Positions 1 to 7,866 of a stretch of DNA of 64,000 nucleotides are shown here, one piece after another (position 1 is the stretch's first letter; every line of letters begins with the position of its first letter). A program made the position numbers and the translations under genes. Below the pieces are notes generated by a model. The model was not told the origin of the DNA, made no database searches, and saw only the letters and a program-made list of their open reading frames with translations. This DNA comes from Rhizobium sp. CIAT894 (GTDB lineage Bacteria > Pseudomonadota > Alphaproteobacteria > Rhizobiales > Rhizobiaceae), in the NCBI RefSeq assembly GCF_000172795.2, contig NZ_CP020947.1, positions 4,171,001-4,235,000 on the forward strand. Reading direction: 5' to 3'.

Positions 1-313
1 GGCCGATGCCCTGATATTCGGGGCGGAGATAAAGCTCGTAAATCTCGCCTTCCTGCGGCAGAGCGCGGGCGCGATTGAGGCCGAGCGTGGCGTAGCCGGC
101 AACCGTTCCGGCAACATCGAGAACCAGGAGCGTTGCCGGTCCGCGCGTCGCCTTGCGCCACCAGGTTTCCCCGCGCCGCTCGATCATCTGTGTCAGCGCC
201 CGATGCGGAATGATGCCCGCATAGGTGTGCTGCCAGGCGAGCCTGTGGGTTTCCGATATGGCCCGGGCATCGTGCGGTTCGGCCCGCCGGACATCGATCG
301 ACAACGTCTTCAT
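1..313 (-). CDS. GNAT family N-acetyltransferase (partial, N-terminal part)
   Basis: The first 104 codons of an acetyltransferase whose carboxyl end lies beyond the left edge of the window. Translation from the ATG at 313 begins MKTLSIDVRRAEPHDARAI, a typical GNAT first strand and helix, and reaches LYLRPEYQGIG, the start of motif A that binds the acetyl-CoA pyrophosphate, exactly where the window ends. GNAT proteins move an acetyl group from acetyl-CoA to an amine; nothing here tells the substrate. It is a separate unit from typA: both run leftwards, but a strong terminator (463-491) ends typA before it. An AT-rich stretch at about 395-435 probably holds its promoter. Family assignment is firm, specificity unknown. 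Confidence 0.8.
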   Translation of the reverse strand, partial: MKTLSIDVRRAEPHDARAISETHRLAWQHTYAGIIPHRALTQMIERRGETWWRKATRGPATLLVLDVAGTVAGYATLGLNRARALPQEGEIYELYLRPEYQGIG

Positions 314-462
314 AACGTTTACTCTGGTCCTGCCAAAGGCAATTAACCATATGCGGCCAGCGCATCGTGATCGATTGCCCACAGACTTGATATGTGGACG
401 ACAGATAAATTTTAACGCTTTTTTAACGATTGTCACAAGTCGGAATCAGCGCAGCGCACAAC

Positions 463-491
463 AAAAAACCCCGGCAGCAAGGCCGGGGTTT
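463..491 (-). terminator. Rho-independent terminator of typA
   Basis: A perfect 10-bp stem (AAACCCCGGC at 466-475 pairing with 482-491) with a 6-nt loop, followed on the minus strand by a run of T. It lies 21 nt beyond the typA stop codon. Confidence 0.85.
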
Positions 492-511
492 CAAATGCTG
501 TTTCCAAGGGC

Positions 512-2332
512 TCAAAGAGCCGCTTTGGACTTTTCGAAACGCTTGCGATCGTTTGCGTCGAGATACATCTTGCGCAGACGAATGTTCTTCGGCGTCACTT
601 CCATCAGTTCGTCATCCTGGATCCAGGAGAGCGCGCGATCGAGCGTCATGCGGATCGGCGGCGTCAGCTTCACCGCTTCGTCCTTACCGGCAGCGCGGAT
701 GTTGGTGAGCTGCTTGCCCTTCAGCACGTTGACTTCAAGGTCATTGTCGCGCGAATGGATGCCGATGATCATGCCGGCATAGACCTTTTCGCCCGGCTCG
801 ATGATCATCGGGCCGCGATCTTCCAGGTTGAACATCGCATAGGCGACGGCTTCGCCGGAAGCGTTGGCGAGCAGCACGCCGTTGACGCGGCCACCGATCA
901 CACCCTTGTAGGGCTGGTAGTCGTGGAACAGGCGGTTCATGATCGCCGTGCCGCGCGTATCGGTCAGCAGTTCCGACTGATAGCCGATCAGGCCACGGGT
1001 CGGTGCGTAGAAACGCAGGCGAAGACGGTTGCCGCCCGACGGACGCAGCTCGACCATTTCGGCCTTGCGCTCGGACATCTTCTGCACGACGACACCCGAA
1101 TGTTCTTCATCGACGTCGACGACGACTTCTTCGATCGGCTCGAGAAGCTGGCCGCTTTCATCCTTGTGCATCACGACGCGCGGACGCGACACGGCAAGCT
1201 CGAAGCCTTCGCGACGCATGGTTTCGATGAGAACAGCAAGCTGAAGTTCGCCGCGACCGGACACGTAGAACGAGTCCTTGCCTTCGGCTTCTTCGATCTT
1301 CAGCGCGACGTTGCCCTCGGCTTCCTTGAAGAGACGGTCGCGGATGACGCGGCTCGTTACCTTGTCGCCTTCGGTGCCGGCCAGCGGGCTGTCGTTGACG
1401 ATGAAGGACATGGTGACCGTCGGCGGGTCGATCGGCTGCGCCTTCATGGCTTCCGAGACCGCCGGATCGCAGAAGGTGTCGGCGACGGTGCCCTTGGAGA
1501 GGCCGGCGATCGCGACGATGTCGCCTGCATGCGCTTCTTCGATCGCCGTGCGCTCGATGCCGCGGAAGGCGAGGATCTTGGAGATGCGGCCGGTTTCGAT
1601 CAGCTTGCCATCCTGGCCGAGAACCTTGACGGCCTGGTTCGGCTTGATCGAGCCCGATGCGATGCGACCGGTGATGATGCGGCCGAGGAAGGGGTTGGCT
1701 TCGAGGATCGTGCCGATCATGCGGAACGGGCCTTCTTCGACCGTCGGCTCCGGGACATGCTTGAGCACCAGGTCGAGAAGCGGTGCAAGGCCCTCGTCCT
1801 TCGGGCCTTCCGGATTGACGTTCATCCAGCCGTCGCGACCGGAACCATAGAGGATCGGGAAATCCAGCTGCTCGTCGGTCGCGTCGAGATTGGCGAAAAG
1901 ATCGAAGACTTCGTTGATGACTTCTTCGTGGCGGCCATCCGGACGGTCGATCTTGTTGATCGCGACGATCGGGCGAAGGCCGACCTTCAGCGCCTTGGAG
2001 ACGACGAACTTGGTCTGCGGCATCGGGCCTTCGGAGGAGTCGACGAGAACGATGGCGCCATCCACCATCGAGAGAATGCGCTCGACCTCACCGCCGAAGT
2101 CGGCGTGGCCGGGGGTGTCGACGATGTTGATGCGGACACCCTTCCACTCGACCGAGGTTGCCTTGGCGAGAATGGTGATGCCGCGTTCTTTTTCGAGATC
2201 GTTCGAGTCCATCACGCGTTCGGCGACACGCTGATTTTCGCGGAACGAGCCGGACTGTTTCAGAAGCTCGTCCACCAGGGTCGTCTTGCCATGGTCAACG
2301 TGCGCGATGATCGCGATATTGCGAAGTGCCAT
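512..2332 (-). CDS. typA: Translational GTPase TypA/BipA
   Basis: A ribosome-associated GTPase of the EF-G/LepA superfamily, needed in many bacteria for growth at low temperature or under stress and for late 50S assembly. The 606-residue length is the family norm. G motifs are intact: P-loop AHVDHGKTT at residues 10-18, DTPGH (G3) and NKID (G4), followed by the beta-barrel domain II, two EF-G-like domains and the BipA-specific carboxyl domain (motif [17 protein letters not shown] near residue 440). It starts at the ATG at 2332, giving [16 protein letters not shown]. The 157-bp gap to the peptidase gene upstream suggests its own promoter; a strong terminator follows. Identification is secure. 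Confidence 0.97.
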   Translation of the reverse strand: MALRNIAIIAHVDHGKTTLVDELLKQSGSFRENQRVAERVMDSNDLEKERGITILAKATSVEWKGVRINIVDTPGHADFGGEVERILSMVDGAIVLVDSSEGPMPQTKFVVSKALKVGLRPIVAINKIDRPDGRHEEVINEVFDLFANLDATDEQLDFPILYGSGRDGWMNVNPEGPKDEGLAPLLDLVLKHVPEPTVEEGPFRMIGTILEANPFLGRIITGRIASGSIKPNQAVKVLGQDGKLIETGRISKILAFRGIERTAIEEAHAGDIVAIAGLSKGTVADTFCDPAVSEAMKAQPIDPPTVTMSFIVNDSPLAGTEGDKVTSRVIRDRLFKEAEGNVALKIEEAEGKDSFYVSGRGELQLAVLIETMRREGFELAVSRPRVVMHKDESGQLLEPIEEVVVDVDEEHSGVVVQKMSERKAEMVELRPSGGNRLRLRFYAPTRGLIGYQSELLTDTRGTAIMNRLFHDYQPYKGVIGGRVNGVLLANASGEAVAYAMFNLEDRGPMIIEPGEKVYAGMIIGIHSRDNDLEVNVLKGKQLTNIRAAGKDEAVKLTPPIRMTLDRALSWIQDDELMEVTPKNIRLRKMYLDANDRKRFEKSKAAL

Positions 2333-2440
2333 ATGTCAAATCTCTGAGGCTGGGGCGCACGCTCGTGAGGACGCGCCTATTAGTTTGGGGCGTCCATACA
2401 GTTTTTTTTGCGTTTGCGAAAGGGGGGAACGCGCGAAAGC

Positions 2441-2466
2441 TGCGGCATGGCTGCTGCCATGCCGCA
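2441..2466 (-). terminator. Hairpin downstream of the M3 peptidase gene
   Basis: A perfect 11-bp stem (TGCGGCATGGC, 2441-2451, with 2456-2466) and a TGCT loop, 24 nt past the peptidase stop codon. No T-run follows on the minus strand, so it may be a 3'-end-stabilising hairpin or weak terminator rather than a full intrinsic terminator. Confidence 0.45.
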
Positions 2467-2489
2467 TCGAAGCGTGTCATCAAATTGTC

Positions 2490-4577
2490 TTAGGCGTCGC
2501 TGCCTGTCAATTCCTCGAAGGTTGAAAGTCCCTTTTTCAGAAGCATCGCATTCGGGCTCGGCAGCTTGCCGCGGAAGGCCTTGTACGCATCCTCCGGATC
2601 GACCGAGCCGCCGACAGAATAGATGTTTTCCTTGAGCTTGCGCGCCATCGCGCCGTTGAAGGCGTCTCCCGTCTCCTCGAAGGCAGCGAAAGCGTCGGCG
2701 TCGAGCACCTCCGACCACATGTAAGAGTAATAGCCGGCCGAATAACCGCCGGAAAAGATGTGCTGGAAGTGCGGCGTCGCATGGCGCATGACGATCGATT
2801 TCGGCATGCCGATCTCGGCCAGCACCTCCGCCTGCACCGCCATCGGGTCGGCGACCGCCTCCCGCGTGTGAAAGGCCATATCGACAAGCGCCGACGAGGT
2901 GAACTCGACGGTGTTGAAGCCGGCATTGAAGGTGCGGGCGGCCAGTACCTTGTCGAGCAGCGCCTGCGGCATCGGCTCGCCGGTTTCGACATGCACGGCA
3001 TAACGCTTCAGAATATCGGGCACCGTCAGCCAGTGCTCATAGAGCTGCGACGGCAGCTCTACGAAGTCGCGCGAAACGCCGGTGCCGGAGACGGATGGGT
3101 AGGTGACGTTGGAAAGCATGCTGTGCAACGCGTGGCCGAATTCGTGGAACAGCGTGCGCGCATCGTCGAGCGACAGCAGCGCCGGCCTGCCTTCCGCCGG
3201 CTTGGCGAAGTTGCAGACATTATAGATGATCGGCAGCTCGCCGTGGCGGCCGTTCTTCAGTTCCAGCCTGTGCTGCGATTGCAGCGAGCTCATCCAGGCG
3301 CCTGATCGCTTCGAGCCGCGAGCGAAATAATCGCCGAGGAAGAGAGCAACCAGCCTGTCTTCGCGATCCCTGATTTCAAACACCCGGACATCCGGGTGAT
3401 AGGCGGCCACATCCTTCTTCTCGACGGCGCGGATACCGAACAGCCGGCCGGCCACATCGAAGCAGGCCTCGATGATCTTCTCGAGCTGCAGATAGGGCTT
3501 GAGCTCGGCCTCGGAGAAGTCGAACTTCCGCGCCCGGATCTTTTCGGCATAGTGGCGCCAGTCCCATGGCATCACCTCGTGATTGCGCCCCTCCTCGGTA
3601 ATCAGCGCCGATATATCGGCCTCTTCCTCGCCGGCGCGCTTCACTGCTCGCGCCCAGACGGCTTTCAGCAGATCGTTCACCGCACCCGCCGTCTTCGCCA
3701 TGGTGTTGTCGAGCTTCAGCTCGGCGAAATTGCCGTAACCGAGCAGTGTCGCCACCTGATGACGCAGGGCCAGGGTCTGCCTGATGACGGCTCGATTGTC
3801 CGTCGCGCCGTCATTTTCGCCGCGCGCCACCCATGCCTTGAAAGCCTGCTCGCGCAGATCGCGGCGCTCCGAGAAGGTCAGGAACGGCTCGATGATCGAG
3901 CGTGACAGCGTCACCGCATATTTACCCTCTTCGCCGCGTTCGCGCGCTGCCGCCGCCATTGCGTCGCAAAGGAATTCCGGCAGTCCGTCGAGCTCGGCTC
4001 CATCGGAAAGCACCAGCGCCCAGGCCGTCTCGTCGGCCAGCACGTTCTGCCCGAATTGCGTCCCGAGGCCGGCAAGCTTTTCATTGATCGCCGCGAGCTT
4101 CTCCTGCTCGGCCTTCTCGAGCTTGGCGCCCGACTTGACGAAGCCTTTCCAGTGGCGCTCCAGCACGCGCGCCTGTTCGAGCGTCAGGCCAAGGCTCTCA
4201 CGTTTTTCCCAGAGCGTGTCGATGCGGGCGAAAAGTGCCGCATTCATCCCGATCTTCGAATAGTGGCGCGACATTTTCGGCGAGATCTCCCGCTCCAGCG
4301 CCTGGATCACGTCATTGGTATGGGCGCCCGCCTTGTTCCAGAAAAGTGCGGAAACGCGCGACAGCGCATCGCCGGCGATCTCCAGCGCCACGACCGTATT
4401 GTCGAATGTCGGGGCATCGCCGTTGGCGGCGATTTCGTCGATCTCCGCTTCATGGGCGGCAAGCGCCGCATCGAAGGCAGCGGCAAAATCGCCGTCGTCG
4501 ACAGCATCGAAACGCGGCAGGCCGTGAAGACCGTCCCAGTTGACCAGCGCCGGATTGACATTGCGGGGAGAAGACAT
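2490..4577 (-). CDS. M3 family metallopeptidase (Dcp / oligopeptidase A type)
   Basis: A zinc metallopeptidase that cleaves short peptides in the cytoplasm or periplasm during protein turnover. The zinc site HEFGH (HExxH) lies near residue 480 in the context RTLFHEFGHALHSML, as in thimet oligopeptidases; the downstream zinc-binding glutamate region is also present. About 695 residues, normal for Dcp and PrlC. A longer reading frame begins at 4598, but the ATG at 4577 (MSSPRNVNPALVNWDG) has AAGGAA seven bases upstream, so I prefer it. There is no signal peptide, so a cytosolic location is likely. Whether it acts as a dipeptidyl carboxypeptidase or as an endo-oligopeptidase cannot be decided from sequence alone. 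Confidence 0.92.
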   Translation of the reverse strand: MSSPRNVNPALVNWDGLHGLPRFDAVDDGDFAAAFDAALAAHEAEIDEIAANGDAPTFDNTVVALEIAGDALSRVSALFWNKAGAHTNDVIQALEREISPKMSRHYSKIGMNAALFARIDTLWEKRESLGLTLEQARVLERHWKGFVKSGAKLEKAEQEKLAAINEKLAGLGTQFGQNVLADETAWALVLSDGAELDGLPEFLCDAMAAAARERGEEGKYAVTLSRSIIEPFLTFSERRDLREQAFKAWVARGENDGATDNRAVIRQTLALRHQVATLLGYGNFAELKLDNTMAKTAGAVNDLLKAVWARAVKRAGEEEADISALITEEGRNHEVMPWDWRHYAEKIRARKFDFSEAELKPYLQLEKIIEACFDVAGRLFGIRAVEKKDVAAYHPDVRVFEIRDREDRLVALFLGDYFARGSKRSGAWMSSLQSQHRLELKNGRHGELPIIYNVCNFAKPAEGRPALLSLDDARTLFHEFGHALHSMLSNVTYPSVSGTGVSRDFVELPSQLYEHWLTVPDILKRYAVHVETGEPMPQALLDKVLAARTFNAGFNTVEFTSSALVDMAFHTREAVADPMAVQAEVLAEIGMPKSIVMRHATPHFQHIFSGGYSAGYYSYMWSEVLDADAFAAFEETGDAFNGAMARKLKENIYSVGGSVDPEDAYKAFRGKLPSPNAMLLKKGLSTFEELTGSDA

Positions 4578-4785
4578 CGGAGAATTCCTTTTTGGCATGC
4601 AGGTGGATCGTCATATAGGAGAGCCGCCCTGGAATTGGTATGTTGCAGGCAAGCGCCTTTCGCCTCGCCTGCCAAATCTGGTGGACAAAAATTGACGCGC
4701 TAGAATTAACCATTTGTTAACGATTGACGCGAATCACGCGCAGGCGCTAGTTTCTGGATATTCTTCCTGTAAGGGGACATGCGTC

Positions 4786-5217
4786 ATGGAAATTTTTTCT
4801 GTGCGGTCTTCTCAGAGTTTGCTATTTAAAAACAATCCTAATAACGCAAAAACTTCGAAGACCTCTGATATTGAAATCGAGACCAAGGCTCCAGCCCCGG
4901 CCTCATTCCAGATCGAAGACAATCTCGACGAAGGGCCGGATTTCACAGCGGTCAGCCCCGGAGAGCTGCGCAATTACGCACGCCAGAGCTTCGACAGCGG
5001 CCTGATCGATCAGAATACCTACGCAGCGATCTCAGAACCCCTGCCGATGCATGCGATCGATCCGCTCGGCAACGTCATCGATCTCTCCAGCGTCACCGAC
5101 GGCACCAGCTTCAACTTCCTCGATTATTACAAGAGCCAGCTCCAGGTCGCCATGTCGATCGGCGATCCCGACGAGGTTCGGACGCTGAATTCGATCGTCA
5201 ATTTTCTAGACGGCTGA
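4786..5217 (+). CDS. Hypothetical protein, 143 residues
   Basis: I do not recognise this protein. It starts at the ATG at 4786, nine bases after AAGGGG, although the frame is open from 4714. The first 40 residues are Lys/Asn/Ser-rich and look disordered; their DNA is AT-rich compared with neighbours. The rest is acidic and contains SPGELRNYARQSFDSGLI and a carboxyl segment around NFLDYYKSQLQVAMSIGDPDE. There is no signal peptide, membrane segment or cysteine. Several flagellar and export-associated small proteins of rhizobia have a similar appearance, but that is only an impression. Convergent with the exporter gene that begins directly after its stop codon. Confidence 0.6.
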   Translation: MEIFSVRSSQSLLFKNNPNNAKTSKTSDIEIETKAPAPASFQIEDNLDEGPDFTAVSPGELRNYARQSFDSGLIDQNTYAAISEPLPMHAIDPLGNVIDLSSVTDGTSFNFLDYYKSQLQVAMSIGDPDEVRTLNSIVNFLDG

Positions 5218-5859
5218 TCAGGCCTTGCGCCAGCCGAGCAGGCCGGGTGTGGCATGCCACAAGGCCTGGGCGGCAAAACCCATGAAGAGCACGCCGGAGC
5301 AACGCACGATCAGCCGCTCATGGGCGCGATAGAAGCGCCGCACCGCGCCCGCGCCGATGACGCCGATCAGGATGATGTCGGCCGTGACGAACCCGACGAA
5401 GGACACGCCGAGCAGCAGCGGGAGCGCCTCGAAATCGAGCGCCCCGGCCGAGCCTGCAACCAGTGCGGTGAAGGTGGCGAGCGCCACCGGATAACCCTTC
5501 GGATTGGTGACGCCGAAGATCAGCCCGCGGCGAAACGGCCTCTCGACCATCACGAGAGCCTGCCCTTCGGCTTTCGGCTTGGCGTTGACGGCGTTCCAGC
5601 CGATCCAGGCGAGATAGAAACCGCAGGCAAGGCCGAGCAGATCGAAGACGAAGGTTCCGATCGTCTTGGCCCCGACGATCGCGATCAGCGCCAGCGACGA
5701 CCAGATGAGATCTCCGACCAGATGCCCCATCATGAAGAAGGCGCCGGCCTTGCGGCCCTGCCCGGCGCCGATGCCGAGCAGTTGCAGGAAGGCGGGTCCG
5801 GGAATGAGCACGTAGAAGAGTGCCGCCAGAAAGGCGCCGAAGACCAGGGACTGGGTCAT
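5218..5859 (-). CDS. LysE/RhtB family exporter
   Basis: An inner-membrane exporter of the LysE/RhtB superfamily, which pumps amino acids or related small molecules out of the cell. The protein (about 213 residues) starts at MTQSLVFGAFLAALFYVLIP; IPGPAFLQLL is the family's first-helix signature (normally PGP). Six hydrophobic segments are visible, and GVTNPKGYPVALATF matches the conserved NPK motif after helix 3. The frame is open upstream to 6006, but the ATG at 5859 fits the family and has GGAG about ten bases upstream. Substrate cannot be deduced. It ends directly against the convergent small gene at 4786-5217. Confidence 0.85.
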   Translation of the reverse strand: MTQSLVFGAFLAALFYVLIPGPAFLQLLGIGAGQGRKAGAFFMMGHLVGDLIWSSLALIAIVGAKTIGTFVFDLLGLACGFYLAWIGWNAVNAKPKAEGQALVMVERPFRRGLIFGVTNPKGYPVALATFTALVAGSAGALDFEALPLLLGVSFVGFVTADIILIGVIGAGAVRRFYRAHERLIVRCSGVLFMGFAAQALWHATPGLLGWRKA

Positions 5860-5980
5860 GGAAATACTCCGGAGGATGATTTGGCAGACTAAGCGATCGC
5901 CGCCGTCCGTCAAGGGTGGCGAAACAGCCGTGACGCCCGGTGTAGTCCAACCATCTGGTGAGATCGGCCAGCCGATCCGT

Positions 5981-6649
5981 TCAAATTCTTCTGTCGAACA
6001 CAGCAAGGGGCGCCTTCAGCCGATAGAGCGTCGTCGGCCGCCGGGCTCGCTCGGTCTGTCGTTTTTCGCCTTCGACCACCTCGAGCAGATCCAGATCGTT
6101 GATCTTGCGGCGAAAGGCGCTTTGATCAAGCCGTTCGCCCATCACCGTTTCATAGATTGCCTGCAGTTCCGACATGGTGAAAATCTCCGGAAGAAGTCTC
6201 GCCGGAATGGTCGAATAGGCGCCCTTGCCGCGCAACCGCTCCAGCGCCGCGGTGACGATCTCATTATGGTCGAAAGGCAGCTTGCCGGCCGCCTCGGCGG
6301 GCCGCAATTCCAGAGGGCTTGTGCCGCCCGTAAGCGCTGCCTGCGGCACCAATGCAAAATAGGCAATCGATACCGACCAGTCGCGGGGGTCGCGGCGCGC
6401 CGAAGCGAAGGTCGCCAGTTGTTCGAAGAAAATGTCCGCGAGCCCTGCCTTGGCCTTGAGGATACGCCGCACTGCCGCCTCTGCATCGACGTCCTCGTCG
6501 ATGTGCAGATAACCGCCGATCAGTGCCGGCACGCCGGCAAACGGTTCGGCGGACCGCGGCAGCAGCGCCACGCACAACCGCCCTTCGTGTAGCGTCAGCA
6601 AGACGATGTCGACGGTCACGATTGGTCGCGCGAATTGAGCCTCTGCCAT
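5981..6649 (-). CDS. Nudix-domain winged-helix regulator (NrtR-like)
   Basis: A two-domain protein: an amino-terminal Nudix-like fold (VTVDIVLLTLHEGRLCVALLP, then GGYLHIDEDVDAEAAVRRIL where a Nudix box would lie) and a carboxyl winged helix (SELQAIYETVMGERLDQSAF with RRKINDLDLLEVVEGEKR), ending in the arginine-rich GRP-like tail of the NrtR family. The Nudix box lacks the full REUxEE glutamate set, so it should sense a ligand rather than hydrolyse it. NrtR proteins repress NAD or sugar genes and release DNA on binding ADP-ribose-like ligands. The start at 6649 has GGGAG six bases upstream; 6655 is an alternative. It is divergent from the VWA-like/PurA-like genes across a 185-bp region with TTGCAA repeats, which implies that it controls them. 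The ligand is inference. Confidence 0.82.
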   Translation of the reverse strand: MAEAQFARPIVTVDIVLLTLHEGRLCVALLPRSAEPFAGVPALIGGYLHIDEDVDAEAAVRRILKAKAGLADIFFEQLATFASARRDPRDWSVSIAYFALVPQAALTGGTSPLELRPAEAAGKLPFDHNEIVTAALERLRGKGAYSTIPARLLPEIFTMSELQAIYETVMGERLDQSAFRRKINDLDLLEVVEGEKRQTERARRPTTLYRLKAPLAVFDRRI

Positions 6650-6719
6650 CAGCATCTCCCGGCCAATTGTTCGACTGGCGTTCTCCTCGCTCTCATAGCC
6701 GCCAACCGTGAAAATGACA

Positions 6720-6757
6720 ATTTGCAAATAGCTACTTGCAAATTGCATTTTGCAAGT
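6720..6757. promoter_or_regulatory. TTGCAA operator array (predicted Nudix-regulator site)
   Basis: Three TTGCAA hexamers start at 6722, 6736 and 6750, each exactly 14 bp apart, with a near copy (TTGCAT) at 6743. ATTTGCAAAT at 6720-6729 is a perfect 10-bp palindrome; 6734-6757 is a 24-bp palindrome with a single mismatched pair (positions 10 and 15), whose arms are ACTTGCAAA and TTTGCAAGT. The array lies between the divergent regulator and the VWA-like gene and covers the likely promoter. Confidence 0.75.
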
Positions 6758-6764
6758 TTATATT
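6736..6764 (+). promoter_or_regulatory. Predicted sigma-70 promoter of the VWA-like/PurA-like operon
   Basis: TTGCAA at 6736-6741 can serve as a -35 box, followed by a 17-bp spacer and TATATT at 6759-6764. The -35 box and spacer coincide with the operator palindrome, so a bound repressor would block RNA polymerase directly. Confidence 0.55.
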
Positions 6765-6833
6765 ATTGACATCAACGCGGTGGTGGGCAGACACCCGAGC
6801 CGATCGCCACGGCAACAGCAAAGGAGTGATGCC

Positions 6834-7736
6834 ATGGGTATGGGACGTTTCAGCACGGCCGACTGGGCAGCCTACAACGCACGTCATGTGGATGGCCGCA
6901 GCCGGTCGGAAATATTCGGCGCCACCGGCATCGACCCGCGGTTCGATCCGTCGCGCTTTTCCACTCGCGAGAGCCGCGACAGCGCTTACAATCCACAATC
7001 GACCCCGATTATTCTGGCCTCGGATGTGACCGGTTCGATGGGCATGATCGCCCACGAACTGATGCGCGGCGGGCTCATCACCCTGACATCGGAGATCTAC
7101 GACCGCCGTCCGGTATCCGATCCGCATATCATGGTGGCGGCGGTGGGAGATGCCTATACCGATTCCGCACCGTTGCAGGCCACCCAGTTCGAGGCCGACA
7201 TCTCGCTTGCCAGCCAGATCCGCGCCTTGTGGCTGGAAGGCAATGGTGGCGGCAATGGCGGCGAGAGCTACAGCGCCGCCCATCTTTTGGCGGCCCTCAA
7301 AACCTCGACCGATGCCTTCGAAAGACGCGGCCGCAAGGGTTATCTCTTCACCATTGGCGATGAGCCGGTTCATAACGGCCTGACCGCCCCTCAGATTGCC
7401 CGCATCTTCGGCATCCAACCGCCGCACGGTCTGAGCGCCCGGGAATGCCTGGCGATGGCTGAGAGATCCTACGAGGTCTTCCACATCGTCATCCGCGAGG
7501 GCTATGCGGCCAACGGGCTCGAGCGGGTGCTCGCGAGTTGGCAGCCGCTGCTGCCCGGCCGCACCTTCGTGCTCGATGATCACAGGCGCATTGCCGAGCT
7601 GGTGGTTTCTATCATCGAGATCACCGAGGGTCGCGACGCCGGCGACGTGGCCGCCAGTTGGCCCGGTGCGGCAGCCGCGGTCGTCGCCAAAGCCATCGGC
7701 GAACGCCCGAAGCGGCACCTGCTGCCGTTCTTCTAA
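6834..7736 (+). CDS. VWA-like protein in a Nudix-regulated operon
   Basis: A 300-residue cytosolic protein resembling the von Willebrand factor A fold. IILASDVTGSMG near residue 62 looks like a metal-ion-dependent adhesion site (DxTGS in place of the usual DxSxS), and GNGGGNGGESYSAAHLL further on fits the second MIDAS loop; GYLFTIGDEPVH could supply a later strand. The start is ATG 6834, seven bases after AAGGAG (6821-6826); the open frame extends upstream to 6750 but without a ribosome site. The gene is followed after 130 bp by the PurA-like gene, with two hairpins in the gap. I know of no assigned function; VWA proteins commonly assemble complexes or present metal-bound substrates. Confidence 0.75.
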   Translation: MGMGRFSTADWAAYNARHVDGRSRSEIFGATGIDPRFDPSRFSTRESRDSAYNPQSTPIILASDVTGSMGMIAHELMRGGLITLTSEIYDRRPVSDPHIMVAAVGDAYTDSAPLQATQFEADISLASQIRALWLEGNGGGNGGESYSAAHLLAALKTSTDAFERRGRKGYLFTIGDEPVHNGLTAPQIARIFGIQPPHGLSARECLAMAERSYEVFHIVIREGYAANGLERVLASWQPLLPGRTFVLDDHRRIAELVVSIIEITEGRDAGDVAASWPGAAAAVVAKAIGERPKRHLLPFF

Positions 7737-7738
7737 TC

Positions 7739-7762
7739 GGGGAAGTGCCAGGCACTTTCCCC
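7739..7762 (+). terminator. Hairpin between the VWA-like and PurA-like genes
   Basis: GGGGAAGTGCC (7739-7749) pairs with GGCACTTTCCCC (7751-7762), with one bulged base and a very short loop. It starts two bases after the stop codon. The only T-run is short (GGGGGTTT), so it may attenuate transcription or set an mRNA 3' end rather than end the operon. Confidence 0.5.
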
Positions 7763-7783
7763 GGGGGTTTAAGCAAAGGGTTG

Positions 7784-7802
7784 GAGCGGTTCTGAACCGC
7801 TC
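7784..7802. repeat. 19-bp perfect inverted repeat
   Basis: GAGCGGTTC, a central T and GAACCGCTC form a perfect odd palindrome in the 130-bp gap before the PurA-like gene. It may be a second transcript hairpin or a protein-binding site; I recall similar GAGCGGTTCTG elements as common in rhizobial intergenic DNA, but cannot check that here. Confidence 0.5.
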
Positions 7803-7866
7803 TGGGCCCATACCTTCCAGAACCAAAGCCCCGGCGTGCTCCGGGCGACATTTTGAGGAGCAGAGC

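Noticed and set aside
755..2347. A 530-residue open frame opposite typA
   Set aside because: Antisense shadow of typA with no motifs and no initiation signal.
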